Notes under the pieces: generated by a model
Seen by the model: only the letters and a program-made list of their open reading frames with translations
What the model was told of the DNA's origin: nothing
The model's database searches: none
In this document: one piece after another, positions 8,611 to 15,204 of the stretch
Layout: every line of letters begins with the position of its first letter
Numbering within the stretch: position 1 is the first letter of the stretch
NCBI GenBank assembly: GCA_913052075.1
Contig: CAJXDD010000015.1
Coordinates: forward strand, 1-25,594
Origin: UBA9926 sp913052075
GTDB taxonomy: Bacteria; Pseudomonadota; Gammaproteobacteria; Pseudomonadales; Azotimanducaceae
Length of the DNA stretch: 25,594 bases
Direction: 5' to 3'
Program-made: the position numbers and the translations under genes

Positions 8611-9138
8611 CTAGTCATCCAACAATCGGTCTTCTAATCGGAGCATGTCTCGCTCGAGCTTTTTCAAAAACTGCAGTGCGTAGATCGCGCTTTTGACACC
8701 GGCAGCCGAATCTTTGTCAAAGTGCAAGCTGAGTGAATCGCACTGCTCAGCAACGCTCTGCTTCAGTTTGTCTTTGAATCGATCGAGTTCACTGAGCGCT
8801 CTCGACTGCTCAATCTCCTCAAGGGCTTCTCTAAACATCATCTGGGTCATCAAAAAATCCGAGGGGAGAGAGGGGTTTTCCTCAAGTTCAACGCCACGAA
8901 TGGACAGCAGGTAAATAGCTCGATACAGCTGGTCTTTAAGCGTCTGATACCCCTCGTTAATGCGCATTGACCACTGAGTCGCTGCACGTCTCTCATGATC
9001 TGGAAGCGACGCATACCGGTCTGGGTGGAATTGCTTTTGCAGTAAAACGTAGGCTTCTTCTAATGCTCTTTCATCGACGTCAAAGCGTTCATCGAGGCCG
9101 AACAATGCAAAGAAACTCTGTGAGAGGTCGAAAGTCAT
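8611..9138 (-). CDS. hscB: Fe-S co-chaperone HscB (J-domain)
   Basis: J-protein that brings IscU to HscA and stimulates its ATPase. Starting at the ATG giving M-T-F-D-L-S-Q-S-F-F-A-L-F-G-L, the protein is 175 aa (E. coli 171). It has the J-domain H-P-D motif (Q-F-H-P-D-R-Y) and the following A-A-T-Q-W-S-M-R-I-N-E-G-Y-Q helix, then the three-helix IscU-binding domain. The open frame continues 22 codons further into iscA, but those residues resemble nothing in the family and would overlap iscA. The chosen start leaves a 4-bp gap after iscA. Confidence 0.95.
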   Translation of the reverse strand: MTFDLSQSFFALFGLDERFDVDERALEEAYVLLQKQFHPDRYASLPDHERRAATQWSMRINEGYQTLKDQLYRAIYLLSIRGVELEENPSLPSDFLMTQMMFREALEEIEQSRALSELDRFKDKLKQSVAEQCDSLSLHFDKDSAAGVKSAIYALQFLKKLERDMLRLEDRLLDD

Positions 9139-9142
9139 CTCA

Positions 9143-9466
9143 CTAGACGGTGAAGCTCTCTCCGCAACCGCACTCGCCTGCGACGTTAGGGTTCTTAAAC
9201 TCAAACCCTTCGTTCAGGCCTTTTTTAACGTAATCCATCTCAGTGCCATCGACATACACAAGGCTTTTAGGGTCGATGTAGACGTTGACCCCTTTGGTTT
9301 CAAACGAGACATCCTGGGATTCAGGCTGATCCACAGGCTCAATCACGTACATCAAACCAGAGCAGCCGGTTGTCTTCACGGCGAGCCGGATACCCACGCC
9401 TCGACCCCGGTCAGTCAAATAATCTTGGATATGTGTGGCGGCCGTGTCTGTGAGACTAATTCCCAT
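9143..9466 (-). CDS. iscA: A-type Fe-S carrier IscA
   Basis: Carrier that receives clusters or iron and helps deliver [4Fe-4S] clusters. The 107-aa protein has exact family length and the three conserved cysteines C35 (T-T-G-C-S-G), C99 and C101 (G-E-C-G-C-G-E-S-F). The ATG is preceded by AGGG at about 6 nt. It lies between iscU and hscB in the standard ISC order, 61 bp after iscU. Confidence 0.98.
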   Translation of the reverse strand: MGISLTDTAATHIQDYLTDRGRGVGIRLAVKTTGCSGLMYVIEPVDQPESQDVSFETKGVNVYIDPKSLVYVDGTEMDYVKKGLNEGFEFKNPNVAGECGCGESFTV

Positions 9467-9527
9467 CGTCGTCCCTATTTTTTGCCCGATGATTGTTATC
9501 TAGTAGCTGCTGCGATGCCTTGCAGGC

Positions 9528-9914
9528 TCACTCTGCGTCGTTTTTCGTTTTGAAATCGTTAATGGCTGCCTTGATGGCATCCTCAGCGAGCACAGAGCAG
9601 TGGATCTTAACAGGAGGCAGCGCCAATTCCTCGGCGATTTCAGTGTTCTTAATTTGGGCCGCATCATCCAGCGTTCGCCCTTTCACCCATTCGGTAAGCA
9701 GCGAACTGGAAGCGATCGCCGAACCACAACCGTAAGTCTTGAACTTGGCGTCTTCGATGACGCCCTCATCGTTAACCTTGATTTGCAAGCGCATCACGTC
9801 GCCACAGGCAGGGGCTCCCACCATTCCCGTACCCACACTTTGGTCTTCATCATCAAACTTCCCGACGTTTCGGGGATTTTGGTAGTGATCCATCACTTGG
9901 TCGCTATACGCCAT
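9528..9914 (-). CDS. iscU: Fe-S cluster scaffold IscU
   Basis: Scaffold on which clusters are built from IscS sulfur. The 128-aa product has C37, D39, C63, H105 and C106 at E. coli positions, and the HscA-binding L-P-P-V-K at 99-103. The start at M-A-Y-S-D-Q-V is chosen because GGAG lies 7 nt upstream and the length then equals E. coli IscU. An upstream in-frame ATG (9962) would add 16 unconserved residues and overlap iscS. The gap after iscS is 28 bp. Confidence 0.98.
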   Translation of the reverse strand: MAYSDQVMDHYQNPRNVGKFDDEDQSVGTGMVGAPACGDVMRLQIKVNDEGVIEDAKFKTYGCGSAIASSSLLTEWVKGRTLDDAAQIKNTEIAEELALPPVKIHCSVLAEDAIKAAINDFKTKNDAE

Positions 9915-9942
9915 GATCGTTCTCCAATGATTTTGTGAGTCG

Positions 9943-11157
9943 CTAGTGCGCTGCCCACTCAATTTTGTCTAAGTCTACGCCATCTTTGTACATATCCCAG
10001 AGTGGCGAGAGGTCTCTAAGCTTTTCGACAGCCTGCCGAACCTGATCAATCGCTTGGTCAACATCGGCTTCTGTAGTGAACCGGCCGATTGAAAATCTGA
10101 GTGAGCTGTGGGCCAGCTCATCATTCATACCCAATGCTCTCAGTACGTAAGAGGGCTCTAGGCTTGCAGACGTGCAGGCGGATCCACTGGAAACCGCGAG
10201 TTCGGGAAGCGACATGATCAGTGACTCACCTTCAACGAAGTTGAAGCTCATATTGATGATGCCAGGTATGTGTGCATTCAAATCGCCGTTCGCGTAGACC
10301 TCCTCCATCTCACGCAGCCCATCCCAGAGTCGCTCACGGAGCTTCAAGATTCGAGTGCCCTCTTCTTGCATTTCAGCGCCCGCAATCCTACAGGCCTCAC
10401 CCATACCTACTAACTGATGGGTAGCGAGCGTTCCTGATCGCATACCACGCTCATGACCACCACCATGCATCTGGGCTTCAAGTCGAACCCGAGGCTTACG
10501 GCTGACAAAAAGTATGCCGACGCCTTTGGGCCCGTACATTTTGTGCGCTGACAGAGACATCAGGTCGACTTTGAGCTGATTTAAATCGATGGGCATTTTG
10601 CCAGCGCTTTGAGCTGCATCAACATGAAAGAATACTTTCGCCTCCCGACAAATTTCACCAATACCGGCGATGTCATTGACCACACCGATCTCATTATTCA
10701 CGTGCATGATGGAGACTAGCGTCGTGTCTTCCCGAATCGCATCGGCAACTTGTTGAGGAGTAATCAACCCATCCTCACCGGGCTCCAAATAAGTGACTTC
10801 GAACCCCTCTTTTTCAAGATGACGGCAGGGGTCAAGCACGGCTTTGTGCTCGATTTTCGAAGTCACAATGTGCTTTCCACGGGTTTTATAGAACTGGGCA
10901 ACCCCCTTAATCGCGAGATTGTCAGATTCGGTAGCGCCCGACGTCCACACGATTTCTCGCGGATCACAATGCAACAAATCAGCAACCTGCTGCCGCGCGA
11001 GTTCCACGGCCTCTTCTGCTTCCCAGCCAAATTTGTGTGAACGGCTGGCAGGGTTTCCAAAGTTACCCTCCGCCATTAGGCACTCACTCATCTTTTGCGC
11101 GACTCGCGGGTCCACCGGGGTGGTGGCCGCATAATCAAAATAAACCGGCGCTCTCAT
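9943..11157 (-). CDS. iscS: Cysteine desulfurase IscS
   Basis: PLP enzyme that takes sulfur from cysteine as a persulfide and passes it to IscU and tRNA-thiolation partners. Starting at M-R-A-P-V-Y-F-D-Y-A-A-T-T-P the protein has 404 aa, the E. coli length, with H104, the PLP lysine K206 (S-A-H-K-M-Y-G-P-K-G) and the mobile-loop cysteine C328 (S-S-G-S-A-C-T-S-A). GGAG lies 5 nt before this ATG. A start 12 codons upstream is open but unconserved. The gene is separated from iscR by an unusually long 462-bp leader with hairpins, described separately. Confidence 0.98.
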   Translation of the reverse strand: MRAPVYFDYAATTPVDPRVAQKMSECLMAEGNFGNPASRSHKFGWEAEEAVELARQQVADLLHCDPREIVWTSGATESDNLAIKGVAQFYKTRGKHIVTSKIEHKAVLDPCRHLEKEGFEVTYLEPGEDGLITPQQVADAIREDTTLVSIMHVNNEIGVVNDIAGIGEICREAKVFFHVDAAQSAGKMPIDLNQLKVDLMSLSAHKMYGPKGVGILFVSRKPRVRLEAQMHGGGHERGMRSGTLATHQLVGMGEACRIAGAEMQEEGTRILKLRERLWDGLREMEEVYANGDLNAHIPGIINMSFNFVEGESLIMSLPELAVSSGSACTSASLEPSYVLRALGMNDELAHSSLRFSIGRFTTEADVDQAIDQVRQAVEKLRDLSPLWDMYKDGVDLDKIEWAAH

Positions 11158-11188
11158 ACTGTCTCCAACTTCACCTTTATCTCTACCG

Positions 11189-11216
11189 ATCACTCACTCG
11201 TTGACGAGTTTGTGAT
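11189..11216 (-). promoter_or_regulatory. Imperfect 28-bp inverted repeat 32 bp before iscS
   Basis: Arms ATCAC/GTGAT (5 bp) and ACTCGT/ACGAGT (6 bp) are nested symmetrically around a TG centre, with a 2x2 mismatch between them. The inner palindrome ACTCGTTGACGAGT is perfect except for its centre. As RNA it would form a stem with a four-base loop just upstream of the iscS ribosome site; as DNA it could be a protein-binding site. Function is inferred from position only. Confidence 0.5.
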
Positions 11217-11227
11217 TGATCCTTTTT

Positions 11228-11247
11228 GTTAGCTCCTATTTGCTAAC
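11228..11247 (-). promoter_or_regulatory. Small stem-loop GTTAGC/GCTAAC in the iscS leader
   Basis: A 6-bp perfect inverted repeat with an 8-nt loop, 70-90 bp before iscS. The minus-strand loop reads AAATAGGA. No T run follows in either direction, so it is not an intrinsic terminator. With the 11189-11216 repeat it makes two adjacent hairpins just ahead of the iscS start. Confidence 0.35.
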
Positions 11248-11305
11248 TATCTACTCAACGTTTTGTTAACTGTCTCTTTGCTATCCATTTACTGCTGGCT
11301 TTTTC

Positions 11306-11377
11306 CTAGCTTTTACTTACCAACTGATTTTGGCCTTTCGGTAAAACGTTGACTCCTCTCCGCGATCTTTTCGCCAT
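11306..11377 (-). CDS. Possible 23-aa basic leader peptide in the iscR-iscS spacer
   Basis: A very short ORF starting M-A-K-R-S-R-R-G and ending V-S-K-S. It is rich in Lys/Arg and is preceded by GAGG 8 nt upstream of its ATG, a better ribosome site than several real genes here have. It resembles no family I know. The GAGG lies in a strand that could pair with sequence 60-70 nt upstream, so it might be a regulatory upstream ORF. It may also be chance in a purine-rich leader. Confidence 0.25.
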   Translation of the reverse strand: MAKRSRRGVNVLPKGQNQLVSKS

Positions 11378-11386
11378 TTTAGCGAC

Positions 11387-11465
11387 CTCAGGTTGAGATC
11401 TGGATCAAGTACTAGCTACGTTTCGCCCCGCCTTTTTACTGTGGAAACTGAGCCTGAGATCTCAA
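11387..11465 (-). promoter_or_regulatory. Complementary segments able to form alternative pairings in the iscR-iscS leader
   Basis: On the transcript strand TTGAGATCT (11465-11457) can pair with AGATCTCAA (11401-11393). The overlapping CTCAGG (11458-11453) can instead pair with CCTGAG (11392-11387), which contains the ribosome site of the 23-aa ORF. The two pairings share bases and so exclude each other. A 19-codon ORF beginning M-D-E-I-E-I-S (11416-11475) covers the first segment. Part of the complementarity comes from the self-complementary GAGATCTC, so this is suggestive only. Confidence 0.3.
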
Positions 11466-11619
11466 TTTCATCCATCTTTTAACGACCGTTTAACAACTGG
11501 TCTTTCAAAAACTGTTCTTTTAACTTCCGATCATTTATCGGCTAATTACCAACCACGCTTTCCAAGTCGTGAGACCAGCGAGTAAAGTTTCCCTTGATCT
11601 AGTTATCAGTTGCCTCGAC

Positions 11620-12081
11620 CTAGTGTCCTCTACCAATCAGCGCCATGCTCTCCTCTTGCCGCGCTGCAATCACTTGCACCGTATTTTTCTCGGCTAGATT
11701 CGCAAGGTTGATCCGAGCCAAAAAAGAGTGAATTTGATCGTTCAAATCGGCCCACAGCTCATGGGTCAAACACATTGACCCGCCTTGGCAGTCCGCCTTA
11801 CCAGCGCAGCGAGTCGCATCTACCGTCTCATCAACGGACCCGACAATTTCGGCCACACTAATTTGCTCGCTGTCTCGGCTAAGTCGATATCCGCCGCCTG
11901 GCCCTCGAACACTGGTCACGAGTTCGCTTCTTTTCAGCTTTGCAAACAGCTGTTCCAGATACGGCTGACTGATGCCTTGTCGCTGCGATACGTCCGCAAG
12001 ATTGATCGGGCCCTCATCCTGGTGGACCGCAAGATCAACCATTGCTGTTACTGCGTACCGGCCTTTGGCGGTTAGCTTCAT
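11620..12081 (-). CDS. iscR: Fe-S cluster-sensing transcription regulator IscR (Rrf2 family)
   Basis: Represses the ISC operon when loaded with a [2Fe-2S] cluster and acts on other promoters in its apo form. Starting at M-K-L-T-A-K-G-R-Y-A-V-T the protein is 153 aa. It has an N-terminal winged helix (1-80, including G-I-S-Q-P-Y-L-E-Q-L-F and V-R-G-P-G-G-G-Y-R-L) and cluster ligands C92, C98, C104 and H107 at E. coli numbering. An upstream in-frame start (12117) would add 12 unconserved residues; GAG lies 6 nt before the chosen ATG. A palindrome resembling an IscR site is 54-86 bp upstream, consistent with autoregulation. Confidence 0.97.
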   Translation of the reverse strand: MKLTAKGRYAVTAMVDLAVHQDEGPINLADVSQRQGISQPYLEQLFAKLKRSELVTSVRGPGGGYRLSRDSEQISVAEIVGSVDETVDATRCAGKADCQGGSMCLTHELWADLNDQIHSFLARINLANLAEKNTVQVIAARQEESMALIGRGH

Positions 12082-12134
12082 ATGCCACTCTTTATGGACC
12101 ACTTCCGACGGAGTCACAGTTTAGCGGACCCACT

Positions 12135-12167
12135 ACTAATAACCAATCAGTTTAGTTGGTTATTAGT
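12135..12167 (-). promoter_or_regulatory. Probable IscR operator upstream of iscR
   Basis: A perfect 12-bp inverted repeat, ACTAATAACCAA and TTGGTTATTAGT, around a 9-bp spacer. The inner 25 bp (12139-12163) has the length and end bases (ATA...TAT) of the type 1 IscR site and matches its AGT-x-RR half well, though the left half deviates (A-A-T-C instead of G-A-C-T). Position 54 bp before iscR supports autoregulation. I could not place a convincing -35/-10 pair around it. Confidence 0.65.
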
Positions 12168-12329
12168 CTTGATGATCGCCTCAATCAGGGCAATGAATAG
12201 CGGTCGTTGGTCTCTCCGTACTCATTTCATCGCTCATGATGTAGAGGCCGCGGCAGCTTGTTCCCCCACCGCAGCTCTCTCAAGGCATTGGCAAGCCGCA
12301 GTGCGCGCATAGACCTTGCCGACGACTTC

Positions 12330-12551
12330 TCACGGCTCAAACCAATCGTTCAGAGCAATACGAACTGCACACTGAAGACTCATTTCATGCCACTCGACCT
12401 TATCGGCGCTCTTTTTTGTCATCCTCGACTTAAACCCAACGGCAAGCACGGGATGGCCGAATGGAATCAGCATCCCAACACCAAGGGTCACCATGACCAT
12501 GATTTCAAGTACATGAAATGACTCGCAGGGCTGCTGCTTCTTGAAGATCAC
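12330..12551 (-). CDS. Doubtful 73-codon ORF, possible small membrane protein
   Basis: A GTG-initiated ORF beginning 20 bp after the trmJ stop. It would encode one hydrophobic stretch (V-L-E-I-M-V-M-V-T-L-G-V-G-M-L-I-P-F, about 14-31) and a polar C-terminal half. There is no clear ribosome site and no family I recognise. It occupies the place where Pseudomonas has cysE but shows no hexapeptide-repeat (I-G-x-x-A) pattern, so it is not a cysE fragment as far as I can see. It may be a chance ORF. Confidence 0.2.
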   Translation of the reverse strand: MIFKKQQPCESFHVLEIMVMVTLGVGMLIPFGHPVLAVGFKSRMTKKSADKVEWHEMSLQCAVRIALNDWFEP

Positions 12552-12571
12552 ATTGGTCAGCGGTTAGAGCG

Positions 12572-13318
12572 TTAATCGCCCTTGTTGCGAGCGGACTGAT
12601 TAACCGCCTTAAGAAACCCCCGAAGAATGTTGACTTCCATTTGATCTGGCTTTGCCCTCAAAAATAGCCGTCGTAGCCGCGTCAACAACTGTCTAGGGTT
12701 GGAGGGGTCATGAAACCCAACATCTGTTAGCGTCCGCTCAAGATGTGTAAAGAGGTGATCAAGTTCCGCTTGGGTCGCGATAGGCTGATCCCAATCGGCA
12801 GTTGGCGCTACGGCCTCATGCGACAACAACCGAAGCTCGTAGGCAACCACCTGAACTGCCATGGCAAGATTCAGCGAGCTATAAACTTCACTTGTAGGGA
12901 TGTGAAGGTGTAGGTGACACTGCTGAAGCTCCTCGTTGGTCAAGCCTTTTGATTCTCTCCCAAACAAAATCGCCACCGGTTGCAGTTTCGCAACCACGTT
13001 CATCACTTCCTGCGCCGCCTGTTTTGGATCAACCACCGGCCACGGGATACGGCGTCCTCTAGCCGATGTTCCTATCACCAGGGCCGCATTATCGATGGCA
13101 TCTTCTAATCGATCAAAAGTCTCGGCACTTTCGACTACATCGGCCGCACTGGCCGCTCGAAAAATCGCTTTCTCGTGAGGAAATTCCTCTGGCCGGACCA
13201 ATTTCAGTTTCGAGAGTCCCATGTTTTTCATCGCGCGAGCAGCAGCACCGATATTCCCAGGGTGCGAGGTCTCGACCAGCACCACTGATACGTTGGCATT
13301 TATTTGCTCGATATCCAT
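12572..13318 (-). CDS. trmJ: tRNA (cytidine/uridine-2'-O-)-methyltransferase TrmJ
   Basis: SPOUT-class enzyme that 2'-O-methylates position 32 of several tRNAs. The 248-aa protein (E. coli 246) has the N-terminal V-L-V-E-T-S-H-P-G-N-I-G-A-A-A-R-A-M-K-N-M-G motif. It also has the knot-forming SAM-site segments I-L-F-G-R-E-S-K-G-L-T-N-E-E near 137-150 and I-P-T-S-E-V-Y-S-S-L-N-L-A-M-A-V near 160-175, and a C-terminal helical extension typical of TrmJ. It is divergent from suhB across an 84-bp gap, the same pairing as in Pseudomonas. The start is ATG. Confidence 0.95.
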   Translation of the reverse strand: MDIEQINANVSVVLVETSHPGNIGAAARAMKNMGLSKLKLVRPEEFPHEKAIFRAASAADVVESAETFDRLEDAIDNAALVIGTSARGRRIPWPVVDPKQAAQEVMNVVAKLQPVAILFGRESKGLTNEELQQCHLHLHIPTSEVYSSLNLAMAVQVVAYELRLLSHEAVAPTADWDQPIATQAELDHLFTHLERTLTDVGFHDPSNPRQLLTRLRRLFLRAKPDQMEVNILRGFLKAVNQSARNKGD

Positions 13319-13367
13319 TGGGACTCACTTGCGCTGACTAGCGTCGTCTGCCATTCAACTTAGATGG

Positions 13368-13373
13368 TATGAT
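13368..13373 (+). promoter_or_regulatory. Possible -10 element for suhB
   Basis: TATGAT, 30 bp before the suhB GTG, in the 84-bp divergent gap with trmJ. The -35 region at 17 bp spacing (CGTCTG) is poor, so this is tentative. Confidence 0.35.
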
Positions 13374-13402
13374 GCGCCTCGCCAACCAACCTAAGGTTTC
13401 CT

Positions 13403-14218
13403 GTGGAAGCGCTCGCTAATATTGCTCTTCGCGCCGCTCGACTTGCGGCTGCGCACATCATCAAAGCTTACGACCGACCTGACCTTATTCGGGTTGATCA
13501 AAAAGCGACGAATGACTTCGTGACCAACGTCGATCGCGAGGCGCAGCAAATTATAACAGAGGCCATTACCCGCTCTTATCCTGAACATCAGTTTCTAGGA
13601 GAAGAGGACGCGGAAACCCATGAAAATTTCCACCAAGGATCAGAGCAGCCTTTGTGGATCATTGATCCTATCGATGGAACCACCAACTTCTCGAGGCAAA
13701 TCCCTCACTTCTGCGTCTCGCTTGCGTGCTCGATCAAAGGAAAGATCGAGCACGCCGTCATCATCCACCCCGTCACCAATGATGAGTACGTCGCTTCAAG
13801 AGGCAAAGGCGCCCAGCTCAACGGTCGTAAAATTCGCGTTAGCCAAAGAGAACAAATCGCTGGCAGCGTCTTTGCCTGTGCGGGCCGCTTCCCCAAAGGC
13901 CCGGTTCGAGACGGACACGCGAAACTTTGTGAGGCCATTGACGAAGGTGACGGCAACTTCCGGGAGCCTGGGAGTGCGGCGCTTGAACTCGCCAATCTTG
14001 CGGCTGGCCGCATCGACGGTGTGTGGATCAGACGGGTCAATCTTTGGGATTTCGCAGCCGGAGCGCTCCTCGTTCAAGAAGCAGGCGGTCTAGCGGGAGA
14101 CTTTGTGGGCGGGGTCCAACACTTCAAAACTGGTGATATTGTGGCTGCCAACCCAAAATTGTTCAAAGTGTTAGGGGGACTTGTTCGGGAGCATCTGGGC
14201 CCGCACGCGACCAAATAA
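13403..14218 (+). CDS. suhB: Inositol-1-monophosphatase family protein SuhB
   Basis: Li-sensitive, Mg-dependent phosphatase fold; in E. coli SuhB also works with the NusA/B/G antitermination complex on rRNA operons. The 271-aa protein has G-E-E-D (66-69), the metal motif D88-P-I-D-G-T-T-N-F, and the second signature W215-D-F-A-A-G-A-L-L-V-Q-E-A-G-G. The start is GTG with AAGG about 7 nt upstream. It is the only plus-strand gene in the conserved block and converges with secF across 59 bp, where I see no intrinsic terminator. Confidence 0.96.
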   Translation: MEALANIALRAARLAAAHIIKAYDRPDLIRVDQKATNDFVTNVDREAQQIITEAITRSYPEHQFLGEEDAETHENFHQGSEQPLWIIDPIDGTTNFSRQIPHFCVSLACSIKGKIEHAVIIHPVTNDEYVASRGKGAQLNGRKIRVSQREQIAGSVFACAGRFPKGPVRDGHAKLCEAIDEGDGNFREPGSAALELANLAAGRIDGVWIRRVNLWDFAAGALLVQEAGGLAGDFVGGVQHFKTGDIVAANPKLFKVLGGLVREHLGPHATK

Positions 14219-14277
14219 GCCTGCTTTTTACCCGCTCAGTTTTCGCTCAGTGCTATCCTAGCTTGGCGAAAGTTAGC

Positions 14278-15204
14278 CTACGGTACGTCCTGATCAGCGC
14301 CTTCTTTAACAGGAACAAGCAAATCTTCTCTCGACAATTGCAACGCCACGAGCATATTCGAGGCTACATAGATTGAGGAATAGGTGCCGACCACCACACC
14401 GACCGTGAGAGCCAGAGAGAACCCACGAATGAGCTCGCCGCCAAGAAAAAACAGGGCCAACAAGACAAGTAGCGTAGTAGTCGACGTCATCAATGTTCGT
14501 CCCAATGTTTGATTCAGTGACGTGTCAATAAGGTCACTCGTAGCACCCCGTCTTACGGCTCTAAAGTTCTCCCGAATCCGATCCGAGACCACAATGGTGT
14601 CATTGAGCGAATATCCGATTACGGCCAGCAACGCTGCAAGAACCGTTAAATCGAACTCCCAGTTCATGACCGAAAATATGCCGAGCGTGATTAGCACATC
14701 GTGGAAAAGTGCGGTGACCGCTCCAAACGCAAACTTCATCTGAAACCGAAACGATATGTAGATCAGAATCGTGCCAAGGGCAACGAGCAACCCTACCCCG
14801 CCCTGATTGGTGAGCTCTTCCCCTACGGCCGGTCCAACAAATTCTGCTCGTCGCAAATCCAGACCCGCTCCCGCAATCTCCTTCAGATCCGCGAACAATG
14901 CGTCTCCTAGTCTGGCATTTTCGCGCTCAGATCGATCTTTCTGAGGGGGCATCCGGACTAGAATATCTCGATCAGACCCAAAGAACTGAACGAGATGGCC
15001 ATTCCAACCCCTCTCATCAAGCGCCTGTCGAATATCTTCGGGCACCGCAGCAGATGGATACGCGACCTCGACCAGCGTACCGCCGGTGAAATCTAGGCCC
15101 CAATTCAGTTGCTTGAACACCAAGCTAATACAAGAAAGGGAAACGAGCACGATCGAGATCAGTGCCGCGACTTTTCTGTACTTCATAAAGGGTATGGAAG
15201 TCAT
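14278..15204 (-). CDS. secF: Protein translocase subunit SecF
   Basis: Inner-membrane partner of SecD; the pair uses proton motive force to pull preproteins through SecYEG. The 308-aa protein has a first span near 12-29, then the periplasmic motif G-L-D-F-T-G-G-T, and five C-terminal spans with V-I-G-Y-S-L-N-D-T-I-V-V-S-D-R-I-R-E-N, the family signature. The ATG overlaps the secD stop as ATGA. Length is typical (E. coli 323 aa). Confidence 0.98.
   Translation of the reverse strand: MTSIPFMKYRKVAALISIVLVSLSCISLVFKQLNWGLDFTGGTLVEVAYPSAAVPEDIRQALDERGWNGHLVQFFGSDRDILVRMPPQKDRSERENARLGDALFADLKEIAGAGLDLRRAEFVGPAVGEELTNQGGVGLLVALGTILIYISFRFQMKFAFGAVTALFHDVLITLGIFSVMNWEFDLTVLAALLAVIGYSLNDTIVVSDRIRENFRAVRRGATSDLIDTSLNQTLGRTLMTSTTTLLVLLALFFLGGELIRGFSLALTVGVVVGTYSSIYVASNMLVALQLSREDLLVPVKEGADQDVP

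Larger units (their letters stand above)
11158..11619. other. Long iscR-iscS intergenic region
   Basis: 462 bp with no ORF above about 25 codons. The plus strand is strikingly T-rich with many TTTT and TTAAC/GTTAAC words, so the iscS leader RNA would be purine-rich. It contains the hairpins and short ORFs listed separately. In E. coli the iscR-iscS gap is roughly a hundred bases and is the target of RyhB control, so the extra length here is unusual. Confidence 0.7.
12082..12571. other. iscR-trmJ intergenic region (cysE position)
   Basis: 490 bp between trmJ and iscR. It holds the IscR-like palindrome (12135-12167) and the doubtful 73-codon minus-strand ORF; I see nothing else convincing. In Pseudomonas this interval carries cysE (serine O-acetyltransferase), which is absent here. 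Confidence 0.6.

Noticed and set aside
9139..9204. 22-codon N-terminal extension of HscB
   Set aside because: It overlaps iscA, resembles no HscB N-terminus, and the internal ATG gives the family length.
12258..12521. 87-codon plus-strand ORF between iscR and trmJ
   Set aside because: His/Lys-rich translation with no similarity or ribosome site; shadow of non-coding sequence.
14219..14277. Terminator between convergent suhB and secF
   Set aside because: Only a CGCTCAG direct repeat is visible; no stem followed by T run on either strand.
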